Positions 24,815 through 33,667 of a stretch of DNA of 64,000 nt are shown here, in pieces; within the stretch, counting starts at the first letter, position 1; the number at the start of each line of letters is the position of its first letter. The notes under the pieces are model-generated. The model ran no database searches. It was not told the origin of the DNA and saw nothing but the letters and a program-made list of their open reading frames with translations. This stretch comes from Candidatus Bathyarchaeota archaeon (GTDB taxonomy: Archaea > Thermoproteota > Bathyarchaeia > TCS64). The translations under genes were made by a program, and so were the position numbers. The stretch spans positions 62,001-126,000 of the forward strand of contig JAOZHO010000035.1 of the NCBI GenBank assembly GCA_026014875.1. Direction: 5' to 3'.

Positions 24815-24892
24815 ATGTTCGTCATTTATATTCTGATGCTGATTCTGAGCACCCTCTCAGTCGGCGCATCTCTAAAACTGAATAAGCGATAA
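24815..24892 (+). CDS. 25-residue single-span membrane peptide
   Basis: MFVIYILMLILSTLSVGASL followed by KLNKR: one hydrophobic helix with a positively charged C-terminus. A perfect AAGGAGG ribosome-binding site lies 7 bp before the ATG. It begins 16 bp after the winged-helix gene, so the two look co-transcribed. Small membrane peptides paired with a regulator often modulate transport or stress responses; here the role is unknown. Confidence 0.55.
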   Translation: MFVIYILMLILSTLSVGASLKLNKR

Positions 24893-24947
24893 TTCAGGCG
24901 CATTATTCAGCGTCTACAAGACTACCCTTTTTGAGCAGAGTTTCCTA

Positions 24948-26141
24948 CTAAATTATCTCCAGTTTCTTCCCTATTCCCTCAATGGTCCCGATGACGCTGT
25001 CAAGCTTCTCGATGGTGATCTTCGCGTTCATCTGAACCCTGATCCGAGCCCGATCCTGAGCAACCATGGGGAACACAATGGGCACCACGAATATCCCCTC
25101 GAGGTAGAGCATGTCGCTGAGCCTCTTCGCCTTACTGCTCTCCCCGACGATGAGAGGTATGATGGGCGTCTGGGACATCCCCGTGTCGAACCCGAGGTCC
25201 TCCACAGCCTTCTTGAAATACCTCGTGTTCCTCCACAGCCTCTCCACGTGCTGGGGCTCGGTCTCCAGGACATCGATCGCGGCGATAGTCGCTGCGACCA
25301 CCGGGGGCGGATGGGATGAGCTCAGGAGCCATGTCCTGCTCTTGTTCCAGGCGAACTTGGCCAGGCTCTCGGAGCCCGAGATATGCCCCCCGATGGTGCC
25401 GTATGCCTTGCTGAATGTACCCATCTCGACCTGCACCTCCTCGTGGTCGAGGCCAAAGTGGGAGACGATGCCCTTTCCCCCTTCGCCTAGGACCCCTTCA
25501 CCGTGGGCGTCGTCGACGTAGACCATGGCCCCGTGCTCCCCCCCGAGCTTGGCAATCTCGTCGAGGGGAGCGATGTCCCCATCCATGGAGAAGACGCCGT
25601 CGGTGATAATCAGTATCCGGCGGTACTCTGGATTATGCTTTTCCGCATCTTCGAGGACGCGCGCCAAGTCCTCCGTGTCGTTGTGCTTGTAGATCGCCCT
25701 GTCCGCCCTCGTCAAGCGGACGCCGTCGATGATGCTCCCGTGGTTGAGCGCGTCGCTAACTATGAGGTCTCCTCTCCCAACGAGTTGAGGTATTAGGCCC
25801 GAGTTGACCATGAAACCAGTGGGATACGTGAGGGCCGCCTCGGCTCCCTTGAACTTGGCCAGCCTCTCCTCGAGCTCCATGTGGAGATCCATGGTCCCTG
25901 AGATAGCCCTGACTGCACCCGAGCCCACGCCATGTGTTTCGATCGCAGCCAGGGCGGCTTCCTTGAGCCGGGGGTGGGTTGTGAGCCCGAGATAGTTGTT
26001 GGAGCAGAGGACGATGACTTCTCTGCCGTCGACGTTGCAGAAGGGTTCGCTTGGACCATAAAGGGTCTTGAGCCGCCAATCAAGGGATTTCTTTACGAGT
26101 TCCCCGTACTCGTCTGATAGAAACTTCACGGGATTCCTCAA
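24948..26141 (-). CDS. kbl: Glycine C-acetyltransferase (2-amino-3-ketobutyrate CoA ligase)
   Basis: 397 residues of the PLP alpha-oxoamine synthase family. It has SNNYLGLTTHPRLKEAA, the substrate segment GTMDLHMELEERLA, Asp-Ala-His in YVDDAHGEGVLG and the cofactor lysine in GTFSKAYGTIGG. The family also includes 8-amino-7-oxononanoate synthase. The divergent neighbour, a threonine-dehydrogenase-like SDR, favours Kbl: threonine is oxidised to 2-amino-3-ketobutyrate and this enzyme cleaves it with CoA to glycine and acetyl-CoA. Confidence 0.85.
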   Translation of the reverse strand: MRNPVKFLSDEYGELVKKSLDWRLKTLYGPSEPFCNVDGREVIVLCSNNYLGLTTHPRLKEAALAAIETHGVGSGAVRAISGTMDLHMELEERLAKFKGAEAALTYPTGFMVNSGLIPQLVGRGDLIVSDALNHGSIIDGVRLTRADRAIYKHNDTEDLARVLEDAEKHNPEYRRILIITDGVFSMDGDIAPLDEIAKLGGEHGAMVYVDDAHGEGVLGEGGKGIVSHFGLDHEEVQVEMGTFSKAYGTIGGHISGSESLAKFAWNKSRTWLLSSSHPPPVVAATIAAIDVLETEPQHVERLWRNTRYFKKAVEDLGFDTGMSQTPIIPLIVGESSKAKRLSDMLYLEGIFVVPIVFPMVAQDRARIRVQMNAKITIEKLDSVIGTIEGIGKKLEII

Positions 26142-26257
26142 AACGACACACCTATGACTATCACTCCAACAGAGGCCTGTTTAACTTTTACTGAGCATAT
26201 TGACGATCAAGTTATTTACGGATCCAAACCAAAATAGTCTCTAGAGGTGACCTAAAA

Positions 26258-27232
26258 CTGTCCCAAGCCGCCATTAATCGGATTCTCGTCACGGGAGCGT
26301 CGGGTCAGATAGGCTCCGAGCTCACCCCGAAGCTGAGGGAGATACACGGCACCGAGAACGTGATCGCCTCAGGGATCCGGGAGGCGCGTGAGCCACTCAT
26401 CGGTCAAGGCCCCTACGAAATCCTAGATGTGACGGATAAAGAGAGGCTGGAAAGGGTAGTCCATGAGCACGAGATCGATACGATCTTTCACCTAGCCGCG
26501 ATCCTGTCTGCCAAGGGAGAGCTGAAACCCCAGCTCGCCTGGCATGTAAACATCCGGGGGCTTCGCAATGTGCTCGAGGTGGCCCGGGAGCAAGACCTGA
26601 CGAGGATTTTCCACCCAAGCTCCATCGCCGTTTTCGGTCCCGAGACCCCAAAGGACTTAACCCCTCAGGAGACAATTTTACGCCCGAAAACAGTTTACGG
26701 AATAACCAAGGTGGCCGGAGAGCTCCTGGGGGACTATTATTTCAACAATTATGGTGTGGACGTCAGGGGGGTTCGATTTCCCGGAGTCATCAGCAATGTC
26801 ACTCCTCCGGGCGGAGGAACCACGGATTATGCCGTGGAGATCTTTTATGAGGCGATAAAGAGGGGTCGATATACCTGTTTCGTGGAGGAGAGGACCGTTC
26901 TCCCAATGATATACATGCCTGACTGCCTCAAGGCGACCCTGGATATCATGGATGCTGACCTCTCGAGGCTCAAGCATCACACGGACTTTAACGTCGCAGG
27001 GGTTAGTTTCTCGGCCGGAGAACTTGCGTTGGAGATCCGGAAGCATATCCCCGATTTCGAGGTCTCGTATGTCCCTGATTATCGGCAGGAGATTGCAGAC
27101 ACTTGGCCCCGTTCCGTCGACGATTCTGCAGCCCGTGAGGAGTGGGGTTGGGAGCCCCAATATGGTCTTGAGTCCATGACCTCGGATATGTTGGACTGTT
27201 TGAGGTCTCGTAATGAGAGCGGCGGCCTTTGA
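26258..27232 (+). CDS. tdh: L-threonine 3-dehydrogenase, SDR type (probable CTG start)
   Basis: An NAD-dependent short-chain dehydrogenase/epimerase-family protein of about 324 residues. The nucleotide loop VTGASGQIGSEL, the AAILSAKGE region, Tyr-x3-Lys in TVYGITKVAGE and the VRFPGVIS motif match the SDR-type threonine dehydrogenases. A GTG at 26360 would cut off the Rossmann loop. The frame is open upstream, and CTG at 26258 is preceded at 7 bp by AGAGGTGA, so translation very likely starts there; no ATG, GTG or TTG is available. It is divergent from kbl, its pathway partner. Confidence 0.8.
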   Translation: MSQAAINRILVTGASGQIGSELTPKLREIHGTENVIASGIREAREPLIGQGPYEILDVTDKERLERVVHEHEIDTIFHLAAILSAKGELKPQLAWHVNIRGLRNVLEVAREQDLTRIFHPSSIAVFGPETPKDLTPQETILRPKTVYGITKVAGELLGDYYFNNYGVDVRGVRFPGVISNVTPPGGGTTDYAVEIFYEAIKRGRYTCFVEERTVLPMIYMPDCLKATLDIMDADLSRLKHHTDFNVAGVSFSAGELALEIRKHIPDFEVSYVPDYRQEIADTWPRSVDDSAAREEWGWEPQYGLESMTSDMLDCLRSRNESGGL

Positions 27233-27306
27233 TCTTACACGTTCTTATTAATTAGGAGTGGAAGGATAAGGGAAACTTTAATATTCTTTTTTTCTCTGAA
27301 TATTAG

Positions 27307-28053
27307 ATGATGGTGGACCAGACAAATTCCGGGGTTATCACAGATTCTCTGGATATCCGTGCACTAGATCAACTATTCGAAGTGGATCTCAAACCGCTCA
27401 AAAATGCCAATGCGAGGATACTATACAAGATCTTCCTGGATTCGAAAAAATCAAAACACCTCACCACCCTCGACATACAGGACTTGCTTAAGAGCACCGA
27501 CCTCACGCTTCACAAGAAGGAGATAAACGCATGGCTCAGCGGACTACAGATAGCAGGGCTCATAACCAAAGAGCACGAACGAGGAAAGCCCACAACAGTT
27601 GACTATGTAGGCCGATACACATACGACCTCTGGTGTCTCACAGGAAAAGGGCGAGATGTGGCAAAAAAAATAGAGATACTTTCCTCAAAAAGGACTAGTC
27701 TTATTCACCCTGAAAACATTGTGAACGAAGCCGACTTTGAGGAAACGGAGACAATTAGTGGTGCAGGTTCAGACGAATACATCGATCAGGTGATCGTAAC
27801 ACTCCTGAGAGCGGTCCTAGACTCAAAGGACACTGTCACCCTCAACGAACTCAGAGAGAGAATGTCCCCCTCGCAGGAGGCACTCATAGAATTGATGTCT
27901 CAAGGAACTCTCAACGGTCTCCTTAAAGTGAAGACAGTCGGGCCTACGGGCTTTAGAGAGAAAATATTCGGATATCTGGGTATACATAAGAGACGGAAAT
28001 ATCGGCTAGAGGTCACCGATAAGGGTCGACAAATTCTCGTGGGCACCACGTAG
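27307..28053 (+). CDS. Winged-helix regulator-like protein
   Basis: 248 residues. The N-terminal half contains a winged-helix pattern (ARILYKIFLDSKKSKHLTTLDIQDLL, KKEINAWLSGLQIAGLITKE, wing RGKPTTVDYVGRYTYDLWCLTGKG). A second helical region with a possible winged helix follows (LRAVLDSKDTVTLNELRERM). The C-terminus is basic. No ligand domain is recognised. A TATA-like TTTAATATTC lies about 30 bp before the ATG. Confidence 0.6.
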   Translation: MMVDQTNSGVITDSLDIRALDQLFEVDLKPLKNANARILYKIFLDSKKSKHLTTLDIQDLLKSTDLTLHKKEINAWLSGLQIAGLITKEHERGKPTTVDYVGRYTYDLWCLTGKGRDVAKKIEILSSKRTSLIHPENIVNEADFEETETISGAGSDEYIDQVIVTLLRAVLDSKDTVTLNELRERMSPSQEALIELMSQGTLNGLLKVKTVGPTGFREKIFGYLGIHKRRKYRLEVTDKGRQILVGTT

Positions 28054-28141
28054 TTTTTCTGGTGGTTTTCGAGTGCATTTAGACTAGGTATTTAGGTGTT
28101 GAAAAAGAGAATTTATAGGCTTTTTCAGCGAAATCTTGAAT

Positions 28142-28158
28142 GGACATAGAATGTGTCC
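28142..28158. repeat. GGACA-N7-TGTCC dyad
   Basis: GGACA (28142-28146), 7-nt spacer, TGTCC (28154-28158). The same arms and spacer length recur inside the composite element at 28306-28322, 164 bp downstream, suggesting a shared binding factor. Confidence 0.45.
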
Positions 28159-28269
28159 CTCACTCCGGAACATGGTTTTATTCAACGGCAATTCCGAATC
28201 TATTCGTGTAAAAAACGACGGAAAAAGGGTTAAAAAATAACATAATATCGTCAATTTTCTTGTCCGATC

Positions 28270-28322
28270 TTCGACGCCTTATAGTATATGTACCTTCGAA
28301 ATTAGGGACATAAATCTTGTCC
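28270..28322 (-). repeat. Composite intergenic element, copy 2
   Basis: Read on the minus strand: GGACA-N7-TGTCC, then TAATTTCGAAGGTACATA, then ACTATAAGGCGTCGAA. It points away from tes and toward the 3' end of the winged-helix gene, so it is not the promoter of an adjacent protein gene. Confidence 0.7.
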
Positions 28323-28472
28323 ACAGCTTGGGAGGGGGATTTCTTCAATCAACCTCTTCGGAGTCGGTTCATCAACCCATCCAATCCCTTGCAGCAACAT
28401 TCAATAAAAATATACACTAATATTATTGATCAGACATAGGGTAATGGTACAGTTCGCAGAGGGGGATGCCGG

Positions 28473-29975
28473 ATGACCACGATCAGGGTGACGGAAAGCA
28501 TTTGCCCCGAATGCCTGAACGTGTTGCCTGCGACGCTTTTCGTGGAAGATGACAAGGTATACATGAAGAAGACCTGCCCCGACCACGGAGAGTTCAACGA
28601 TCTGGTCTGGGGGGACTACTCCGAATACAAGAGGATTATGTCTTTCTACCGCGTTGGCGCCAGACTTGAGAACCCCAGAGCCCATGTCAAAGCGGGCTGC
28701 CCCTACGACTGCGGCCTCTGCCCCGATCATAAGTCCCAGACCATTCTCGCGATCATCGACGTCACCAATAGGTGCAACCTGAGGTGCTCCATCTGCTTCG
28801 CCCATGCGGGAGCCGCTGGTTACCTGTACGAGCCCACGAAGGAGGAGATCCGGGGCATGCTGGAGAACTTGATTGTAAACAAGCCGGTCATCCCCCCCGC
28901 CATCCAGTATAGCGGCGGGGAGCCCACGGTGAGGGAGGACCTGGTTGAACTGGTCCAGATGGCAGATGAAATGGGCTTCATGCACGTCGAGATCAACTCC
29001 AACGGGATACGTATGGCCCAGAGTCCTGAATACTGCAGGGAACTCAAGAGAGCCGGGACCAGTACCGTCTATCTCCAGTTTGACGGGGTCACCCCTGAGC
29101 CTTACATATACGCGAGGGGATTCAACCTCCTCCCGTTGAAGATCAGGGCCATCGAGAACCTCCACAAGGCGGGCTTGAACAGCATCGTGCTGGTCCCGGT
29201 GCTCATAAGGGGCGTCAACGACGGCCAGGTCGGGGACATATTGCGTTTCGCCATGGAACACCATCGCTCCGTGAGGGCCGTGAACTTCCAGCCCGTCGCG
29301 TTCACGGGGAGGATCTCCAAGGGGGAACGGAAGAAGATGCGTATAACCATCCCCGACCTGATGCGCCTCATGGAGGAGCAGACCAATGGGCTTATCAAGT
29401 GTGCCGATTGGTTCCCCATTCCAGCGGCCAACCCCTTCAGCAGGTTCATGGGCTACCTCAAAGACAAAAAGTCCGTTGACTTCAGCACCCACCCCCAGTG
29501 TGGAATGGCCACTTACCTCATCGTCGAGGAGGGGGAGATCAAACCCATCACCCATTACATTGAGATCAACCAGTTCATCGAGTCCCTCGAGAACGGGAAC
29601 CGGATGATCGAGAACGGGCATAAAACCCGGGCCAAGATCGAGACCGCCGCGAAGGCTCTCCAGAACATCGATCTAGGGTTGTTCAGGAAACACGTTCTCC
29701 CCGTCCTGAAGAATGGGGACTACAAGAGCCTCAGCGACCTCCACCACAAAATGATCCTTGTGGGGGCCATGCACTTCATGGACCCCTACAACTTCGACCT
29801 TGAAAGGGTCTCCCGCTGCGTCATCCACTACGCCGTCCCGGACGGCAGGATAATCCCTTTCTGCACTATGAACGCCATCCACCGTCAGGAGATCGAGCGA
29901 CAGTTCGCGAGGCCCATCGAGACCTCCCGGATCACCCCTCTCGCCGACATCAAAGCGATCCTAAGCGACATGTAA
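28473..29975 (+). CDS. tes: Radical SAM protein of the tetraether lipid synthase (Tes) family
   Basis: 500 residues. The SAM [4Fe-4S] cluster motif is Cys101-x3-Cys105-x2-Cys108 (CNLRCSIC). N-terminal cysteine pairs (ICPECL, KTCPDHGEF, GCPYDCGLCPDH) match the Tes/MJ0619-like group and would hold further metal or cluster sites. SGGEPTVRED and HVEINSNGIRM follow. Characterised Tes joins the phytanyl tails of archaeol lipids to make the membrane-spanning GDGT; other members of this group act on different substrates, so the role is a strong inference. It stands alone, preceded by a long regulatory spacer. Confidence 0.75.
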   Translation: MTTIRVTESICPECLNVLPATLFVEDDKVYMKKTCPDHGEFNDLVWGDYSEYKRIMSFYRVGARLENPRAHVKAGCPYDCGLCPDHKSQTILAIIDVTNRCNLRCSICFAHAGAAGYLYEPTKEEIRGMLENLIVNKPVIPPAIQYSGGEPTVREDLVELVQMADEMGFMHVEINSNGIRMAQSPEYCRELKRAGTSTVYLQFDGVTPEPYIYARGFNLLPLKIRAIENLHKAGLNSIVLVPVLIRGVNDGQVGDILRFAMEHHRSVRAVNFQPVAFTGRISKGERKKMRITIPDLMRLMEEQTNGLIKCADWFPIPAANPFSRFMGYLKDKKSVDFSTHPQCGMATYLIVEEGEIKPITHYIEINQFIESLENGNRMIENGHKTRAKIETAAKALQNIDLGLFRKHVLPVLKNGDYKSLSDLHHKMILVGAMHFMDPYNFDLERVSRCVIHYAVPDGRIIPFCTMNAIHRQEIERQFARPIETSRITPLADIKAILSDM

Positions 29976-30544
29976 GCCCCGGGAGCCCCACTGTAACTCC
30001 TTTGAAGGCACGGTCACACACCACCGAGAAAGGTTGAGTCTGCGACCAAGCCTAATCAAGTTCAACGGAGGGGGCTCTCGTATACTCTAGCAGTTTTCTC
30101 AATAGAATTACCCGCCACCGGATACGGTCAGACGAACCGTGACATCGAGGCGAGAATGGTTTCTCTACATCTCTCTTCCCCTTTCCAACTTGGCTCGAGA
30201 CGACGTAATACGCGCCTATTGATTGTAAAACGCTGAGCCATCTCACCCCATGGAAGCCCCTCAGACTCGTGGTGCCCCACAAATACGGCTACAAGCGCCA
30301 AGTGGGTCAGGAGGATACGGTTCACCGAGACTCAAGAACCCAGGTACTGGGAGACGAGGGGTTACAGCGACACTGCGGGCCCCTGGACCGAGGATCGGTA
30401 CTCCCGCTGATGTTTTGATCACATATCTGTCACAAAAGGGGTAGTCTTAGAGAGCCGGAAAATGCTTCTCAAAAACGTGTATTCAGCCACATTCATAGTG
30501 TGGTAGGGAAAAGGCTGAGTATAGAGAAAGAGAGGAGGCCAGTC
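29976..30544. other. Intergenic region, possible gene remnant
   Basis: No convincing gene. On the minus strand between about 30128 and 30325 a frame reads SEGLPWGEMAQRFTINRRV, winged-helix-like, but it is short and the next frame continues it, so it may be a decayed regulator. The rest is spacer. Confidence 0.3.
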
Positions 30545-31048
30545 CTAGAGGCTAAGGCGATCCTTCGCTGCTATGGATACCGGGACCCCTACTACGCCCG
30601 CGACGATCATCTGAACCAGGTTGAAGGGGGCCTCGGCCATCGCGGCCCCTAAGCCATACATGAATACTTGAACGATGAAGTAGCCGGAGACCATGACGAG
30701 GGCTCCCACGACCCACGCTATGATCGTCTTGTTGAGGGTCCTAGTCTTGGGGTCCCCCGCTATGATGCCCGCAACGTAGCCCTCGGCCCCCTTGATCACC
30801 GCCGTGAAGATGACCCAGTTGTACCAGCCTCCCAGGAGGTCCGCGAGGCCGGATCCCAGCCCCCCTGCTAGGGCCCCCACGACGGGTCCGAAGATGAGGG
30901 CCGTGGTCATGACGATGGCGTCCCCGAAGTTGAAGTATCCCGAGGTAGCGGGGATGGGGAACGCGAATATCATGGTTGCGACGGTGGCGAGGGCGCCCAT
31001 CACCGCTATGGCTGCTATCTCTTTCGTTCCTAATTTGAATCCACTCAT
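30545..31048 (-). CDS. ECF transporter S component
   Basis: 167 residues with five to six hydrophobic segments. The N-terminal helix carries the alanine-rich pattern AAIAVMGALATVATMIF, followed by the FNFGDAIVMTTALIFGPVVGALAGGLGSGLADLL stretch in two parts, typical of vitamin-uptake S components that dock with EcfT-EcfAA'. The vitamin is not identifiable. It is transcribed after the threonine-synthase fusion gene, which needs PLP, but a GTCTCAT palindrome and a TATA-like TTTTAAATAC separate them, so it has its own promoter. Confidence 0.8.
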   Translation of the reverse strand: MSGFKLGTKEIAAIAVMGALATVATMIFAFPIPATSGYFNFGDAIVMTTALIFGPVVGALAGGLGSGLADLLGGWYNWVIFTAVIKGAEGYVAGIIAGDPKTRTLNKTIIAWVVGALVMVSGYFIVQVFMYGLGAAMAEAPFNLVQMIVAGVVGVPVSIAAKDRLSL

Positions 31049-31133
31049 ATCAATTCCTCTTCCTATTCGGTCTTGTTATAGTTACTACTAATGTATTTAA
31101 AAATATTGTAGTTTCAACTATAGTATATCGTGG

Positions 31134-31160
31134 TTTCGTCTCATAATGATGAGACAAAAA
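31134..31160. repeat. GTCTCAT palindrome, copy 3
   Basis: GTCTCAT (31138-31144), spacer AATG, ATGAGAC (31149-31155), flanked by TTTC and AAAAA. Perfect 7-bp arms. It lies about 35 bp upstream of the likely TATA box of the ECF S-component gene. Confidence 0.8.
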
Positions 31161-31193
31161 AGGGAAAAAGGCGGCTCCTAACCCAAAAATCCA

Positions 31194-32606
31194 TTACATT
31201 AGGGATTGGAGGTCCTCGAGGGCGTCTAGCACCTTCCTGCCCTTCTCAGTCAGCTCATGATACCTCCTCTTCCCCTCCGCAGAGGAGGCGACGAGCCCCC
31301 TGGACTCCAGGTCCGAGAGGTGCTGATACACGGCTCCCAGGGTCATCGCCTTCCCCAGCTCCTTCCAGAGAGCGTAACCGTATGTCTTCTTCGTCGCTAT
31401 CCGTCTCAGGATTCTCTCCTTGGTTGCGAGCCTGATCCCCAGTCCCGGAGATTTTCTCCTGAGGTTGAGGCTCCGAATGATATCGTTGGTCTTCAGGCCG
31501 CTGCTGGTGATTATGCTCACGACGGTGTCCGAGCCATCGATGACGCCAGCTTCAAGGAGCTCGGGGATGAAGGCCACCGAGGCGGCGCTAGCGGGCTCGG
31601 CGAAGATGCCCTCGTGTCTGGCTATCTCCTTACCGTAATCGATCATGGCGGAGTCCGAGACGGTCACCGAGAGGCCGTCAGATTCTTCGAGGGCTCTCAA
31701 GGCGGCGGCCCCGAACATGGGCTTCGTTACGCGTATCGCAGTGGCGACTGTGTCTCCCGATTCGAGGCTTATCGGCTCCTCGATATGCTTGTTGAACGCA
31801 TCGGCTATTGGGGCGCAGCCCTCCGCCTGGACGCCGATGAGACGGGGTTTCGAGTCGATCTTCCCCGCCTCCTCGAGTTCGGTGAAGCCCTTCCAGAGGG
31901 AGTGGATCGTGACGCCGCTCCCCATCGCGATCGCCACCCAGTCTGGGACGCCTGACTGCTCCACGAGTTCGTATGAGATGGTCTTGATGGCTTCCATGGA
32001 TAGGGGGTTGAGCTCCGTGGTTGCTTGGTACGCACCTGTCTCATCGGCTATCTTCCTCGCCTTCTCGATGGCCACGTCGATTCCATCCCCCGCTTCCTCG
32101 ACGTGGGCGTCCGAGGCGATCATCTGGGCCAGCTTGCCGAGGTCCAGGTCGGCAGGGACTAAGATTCTGCAGGAGACATCCTCCTTTGCGGAGTATGCGG
32201 CGAGGGATGCGCCGTGGTTCCCATTGGTGGCGCAGACGACTGAGTCGAACCCCTTCCCGACGGCGTCTGACATCATCAGGGCTGCGGACCGGTCTTTGAA
32301 TGAGCTCGTGGGGTTCCGGGTCTCATCCTTCAGGTGCAGATTCTTGAGGCCCAGGTGCTCTCCTAGCCTCTCCGCTTTCCAGTATGGTGTGCCCCCTTCT
32401 CCGAGGCTGACCGCCTTCTCTACCCTGGGCATCACCGGAGCGTAGCGCCAGAACGTCAGCGGTCCCTTGAATTGCACCCCTTTGAGGTACTCGGGATCGA
32501 AGGTGTATTCGAGGAATCCCCCGCAGTCCGCGCACCGGCTGTAGCTGCCTTCCCCCGGTGCTTTCTCGTGGCAGCTGCTGCAGCCCAGGACGTATGGGGG
32601 TTCCAT
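31194..32606 (-). CDS. thrC: Threonine synthase fused to a C-terminal PadR-like winged helix
   Basis: About 470 residues. Residues 1-30 form a four-cysteine zinc ribbon (Cys9, Cys12, Cys25, Cys28). Residues 50-385 are a fold-type II PLP enzyme with the cofactor lysine Lys104 in PTSSFKDRSA, the phosphate loop and SSGLK near the end, as in threonine synthase, which converts O-phosphohomoserine to threonine. Residues about 395-470 are a PadR-type winged helix (TYGYALWKELGKAMTLGAVYQHLSDLESRGL; RYHELTEKG). The fusion suggests a DNA-binding enzyme or ligand-sensing regulator. A TATA-like ATGATATAC precedes the ATG at 32606. Confidence 0.8.
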   Translation of the reverse strand: MEPPYVLGCSSCHEKAPGEGSYSRCADCGGFLEYTFDPEYLKGVQFKGPLTFWRYAPVMPRVEKAVSLGEGGTPYWKAERLGEHLGLKNLHLKDETRNPTSSFKDRSAALMMSDAVGKGFDSVVCATNGNHGASLAAYSAKEDVSCRILVPADLDLGKLAQMIASDAHVEEAGDGIDVAIEKARKIADETGAYQATTELNPLSMEAIKTISYELVEQSGVPDWVAIAMGSGVTIHSLWKGFTELEEAGKIDSKPRLIGVQAEGCAPIADAFNKHIEEPISLESGDTVATAIRVTKPMFGAAALRALEESDGLSVTVSDSAMIDYGKEIARHEGIFAEPASAASVAFIPELLEAGVIDGSDTVVSIITSSGLKTNDIIRSLNLRRKSPGLGIRLATKERILRRIATKKTYGYALWKELGKAMTLGAVYQHLSDLESRGLVASSAEGKRRYHELTEKGRKVLDALEDLQSLM

Positions 32607-32706
32607 GTCAGGTAATACTCTTTTACGATGAATGTATATCATTCGCTGCTCCCATCACTCTTTTATTCCCTCCCTCCCACGTGGAAACGGCACCCGGGGC
32701 AACGTG

Positions 32707-33006
32707 ATGAAGGTATCGGAACTCCGCCCAGGCATGGAGCACGTGGACATCAGAGTCACGCTGAAGGCTCTGAACGAGCCCAGGGAGGTTCTCACCAACT
32801 ATGGGATCACCCATAACCTCGTCGACGGGGTGGCCGAGGACGACTCGGGGAGCGTGGGGGTGACCTTCTGGAACGAGAAGATCGAGCTCCTGGAAGGAGT
32901 AGCTGAGGGTAGTTTAGTCGAACTCGGGGACTGCTTCATCACGTCGTTCAAGGGGGCGTTGAGCATCAACATAGGCAGAGACTCTAAGCTAAAGAAGATC
33001 GAGTGA
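32707..33006 (+). CDS. OB-fold nucleic-acid-binding protein (RPA/SSB-like)
   Basis: 99 residues. MKVSELRPGMEHVDIRVTLKAL opens an OB-fold of the RPA/SOSS-B type, with VGVTFWNEKIELLEGVAEGS as the central strands and helix and a basic last strand (INIGRDSKLKKIE). It probably binds single-stranded DNA or RNA. The frame is open to 32632, but the ATG at 32707 starts the fold. It is divergent from thrC and followed 6 bp later by an HD-domain gene. Confidence 0.7.
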   Translation: MKVSELRPGMEHVDIRVTLKALNEPREVLTNYGITHNLVDGVAEDDSGSVGVTFWNEKIELLEGVAEGSLVELGDCFITSFKGALSINIGRDSKLKKIE

Positions 33007-33012
33007 AAACAT

Positions 33013-33579
33013 ATGAGTGAAAAACTCGAAAAATTAGAGAGAATCGTGAGCGAACTCATACCCCCCCACGGAACCCACGGCCTCGAGCACACGATGCGGG
33101 TTTACAGGACATGCATGGCGCTGGGGAAGGCCCTGGGAGCTGACATGTCGATTTTGCTACCGGCTGTCCTGCTCCACGACATTGTGAGGGACGGCGAGGA
33201 CCATGCGTCGGCGAGTTCCGTCAAGGCAGGAGAGATCCTTCGAGACCTCGGCTACACTGAAAAGGCGATAGAGGATATCTCAAAAACCATTGGAGCGCAC
33301 AGCTTCTCAGCCGGGAGGATGCCGGCGTCGCTGGAGGCGAAGATCCTTTCAGACGCTGATAAACTCGACGCGATTGGCGCCCTGGGAGTCTACAGGGCTG
33401 CGATGTATAGTGCGGAGAACGGGAGGCCCTTGGAGGATTATGTCGCTCACTTCTCCGAGAAGCTCCTCACTCTGAAGGATATGATTTTCACGGATGAGGC
33501 GAAGCGCCTAGCCGAATCCAGGCACAAGTTCATGCTCGAGTATCTGGAGCAGATCGATGGCGAACTGAACCCTGGATAG
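33013..33579 (+). CDS. HD-domain metal-dependent phosphohydrolase
   Basis: 188 residues with the HD signature: His in GTHGLEHTMRVY, His-Asp in AVLLHDIVRDG, His in IGAHSFS, and Asp in ILSDADKLDAIGALG. The family hydrolyses nucleotides or phosphomonoesters (YedJ-like). It lies 6 bp after the OB-fold gene, with an AAAACAT leader, and is likely in the same transcript. Confidence 0.8.
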   Translation: MSEKLEKLERIVSELIPPHGTHGLEHTMRVYRTCMALGKALGADMSILLPAVLLHDIVRDGEDHASASSVKAGEILRDLGYTEKAIEDISKTIGAHSFSAGRMPASLEAKILSDADKLDAIGALGVYRAAMYSAENGRPLEDYVAHFSEKLLTLKDMIFTDEAKRLAESRHKFMLEYLEQIDGELNPG

Positions 33580-33667
33580 GCTTTTTGAGATAGATACGGC
33601 TCACTGACGTTGAGTGCCTTCGATTAACGGGTCAATATCCAATAACGGGGATGGATTAAGACGCCCT

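Larger units (their letters stand above)
28054..28472. other. Intergenic region with GGACA dyad and composite element 2
   Basis: No gene. It contains a free-standing GGACA-N7-TGTCC dyad at 28142-28158 and the reverse-oriented composite element at 28270-28322. A T/A-rich stretch just before tes probably holds its promoter. Confidence 0.5.

Noticed and set aside
28401-29621. A 406-residue frame antisense to tes
   Set aside because: Its V/D/G-rich composition mirrors the tes codons, it has no domain, and the tes reading has the complete radical-SAM signature.
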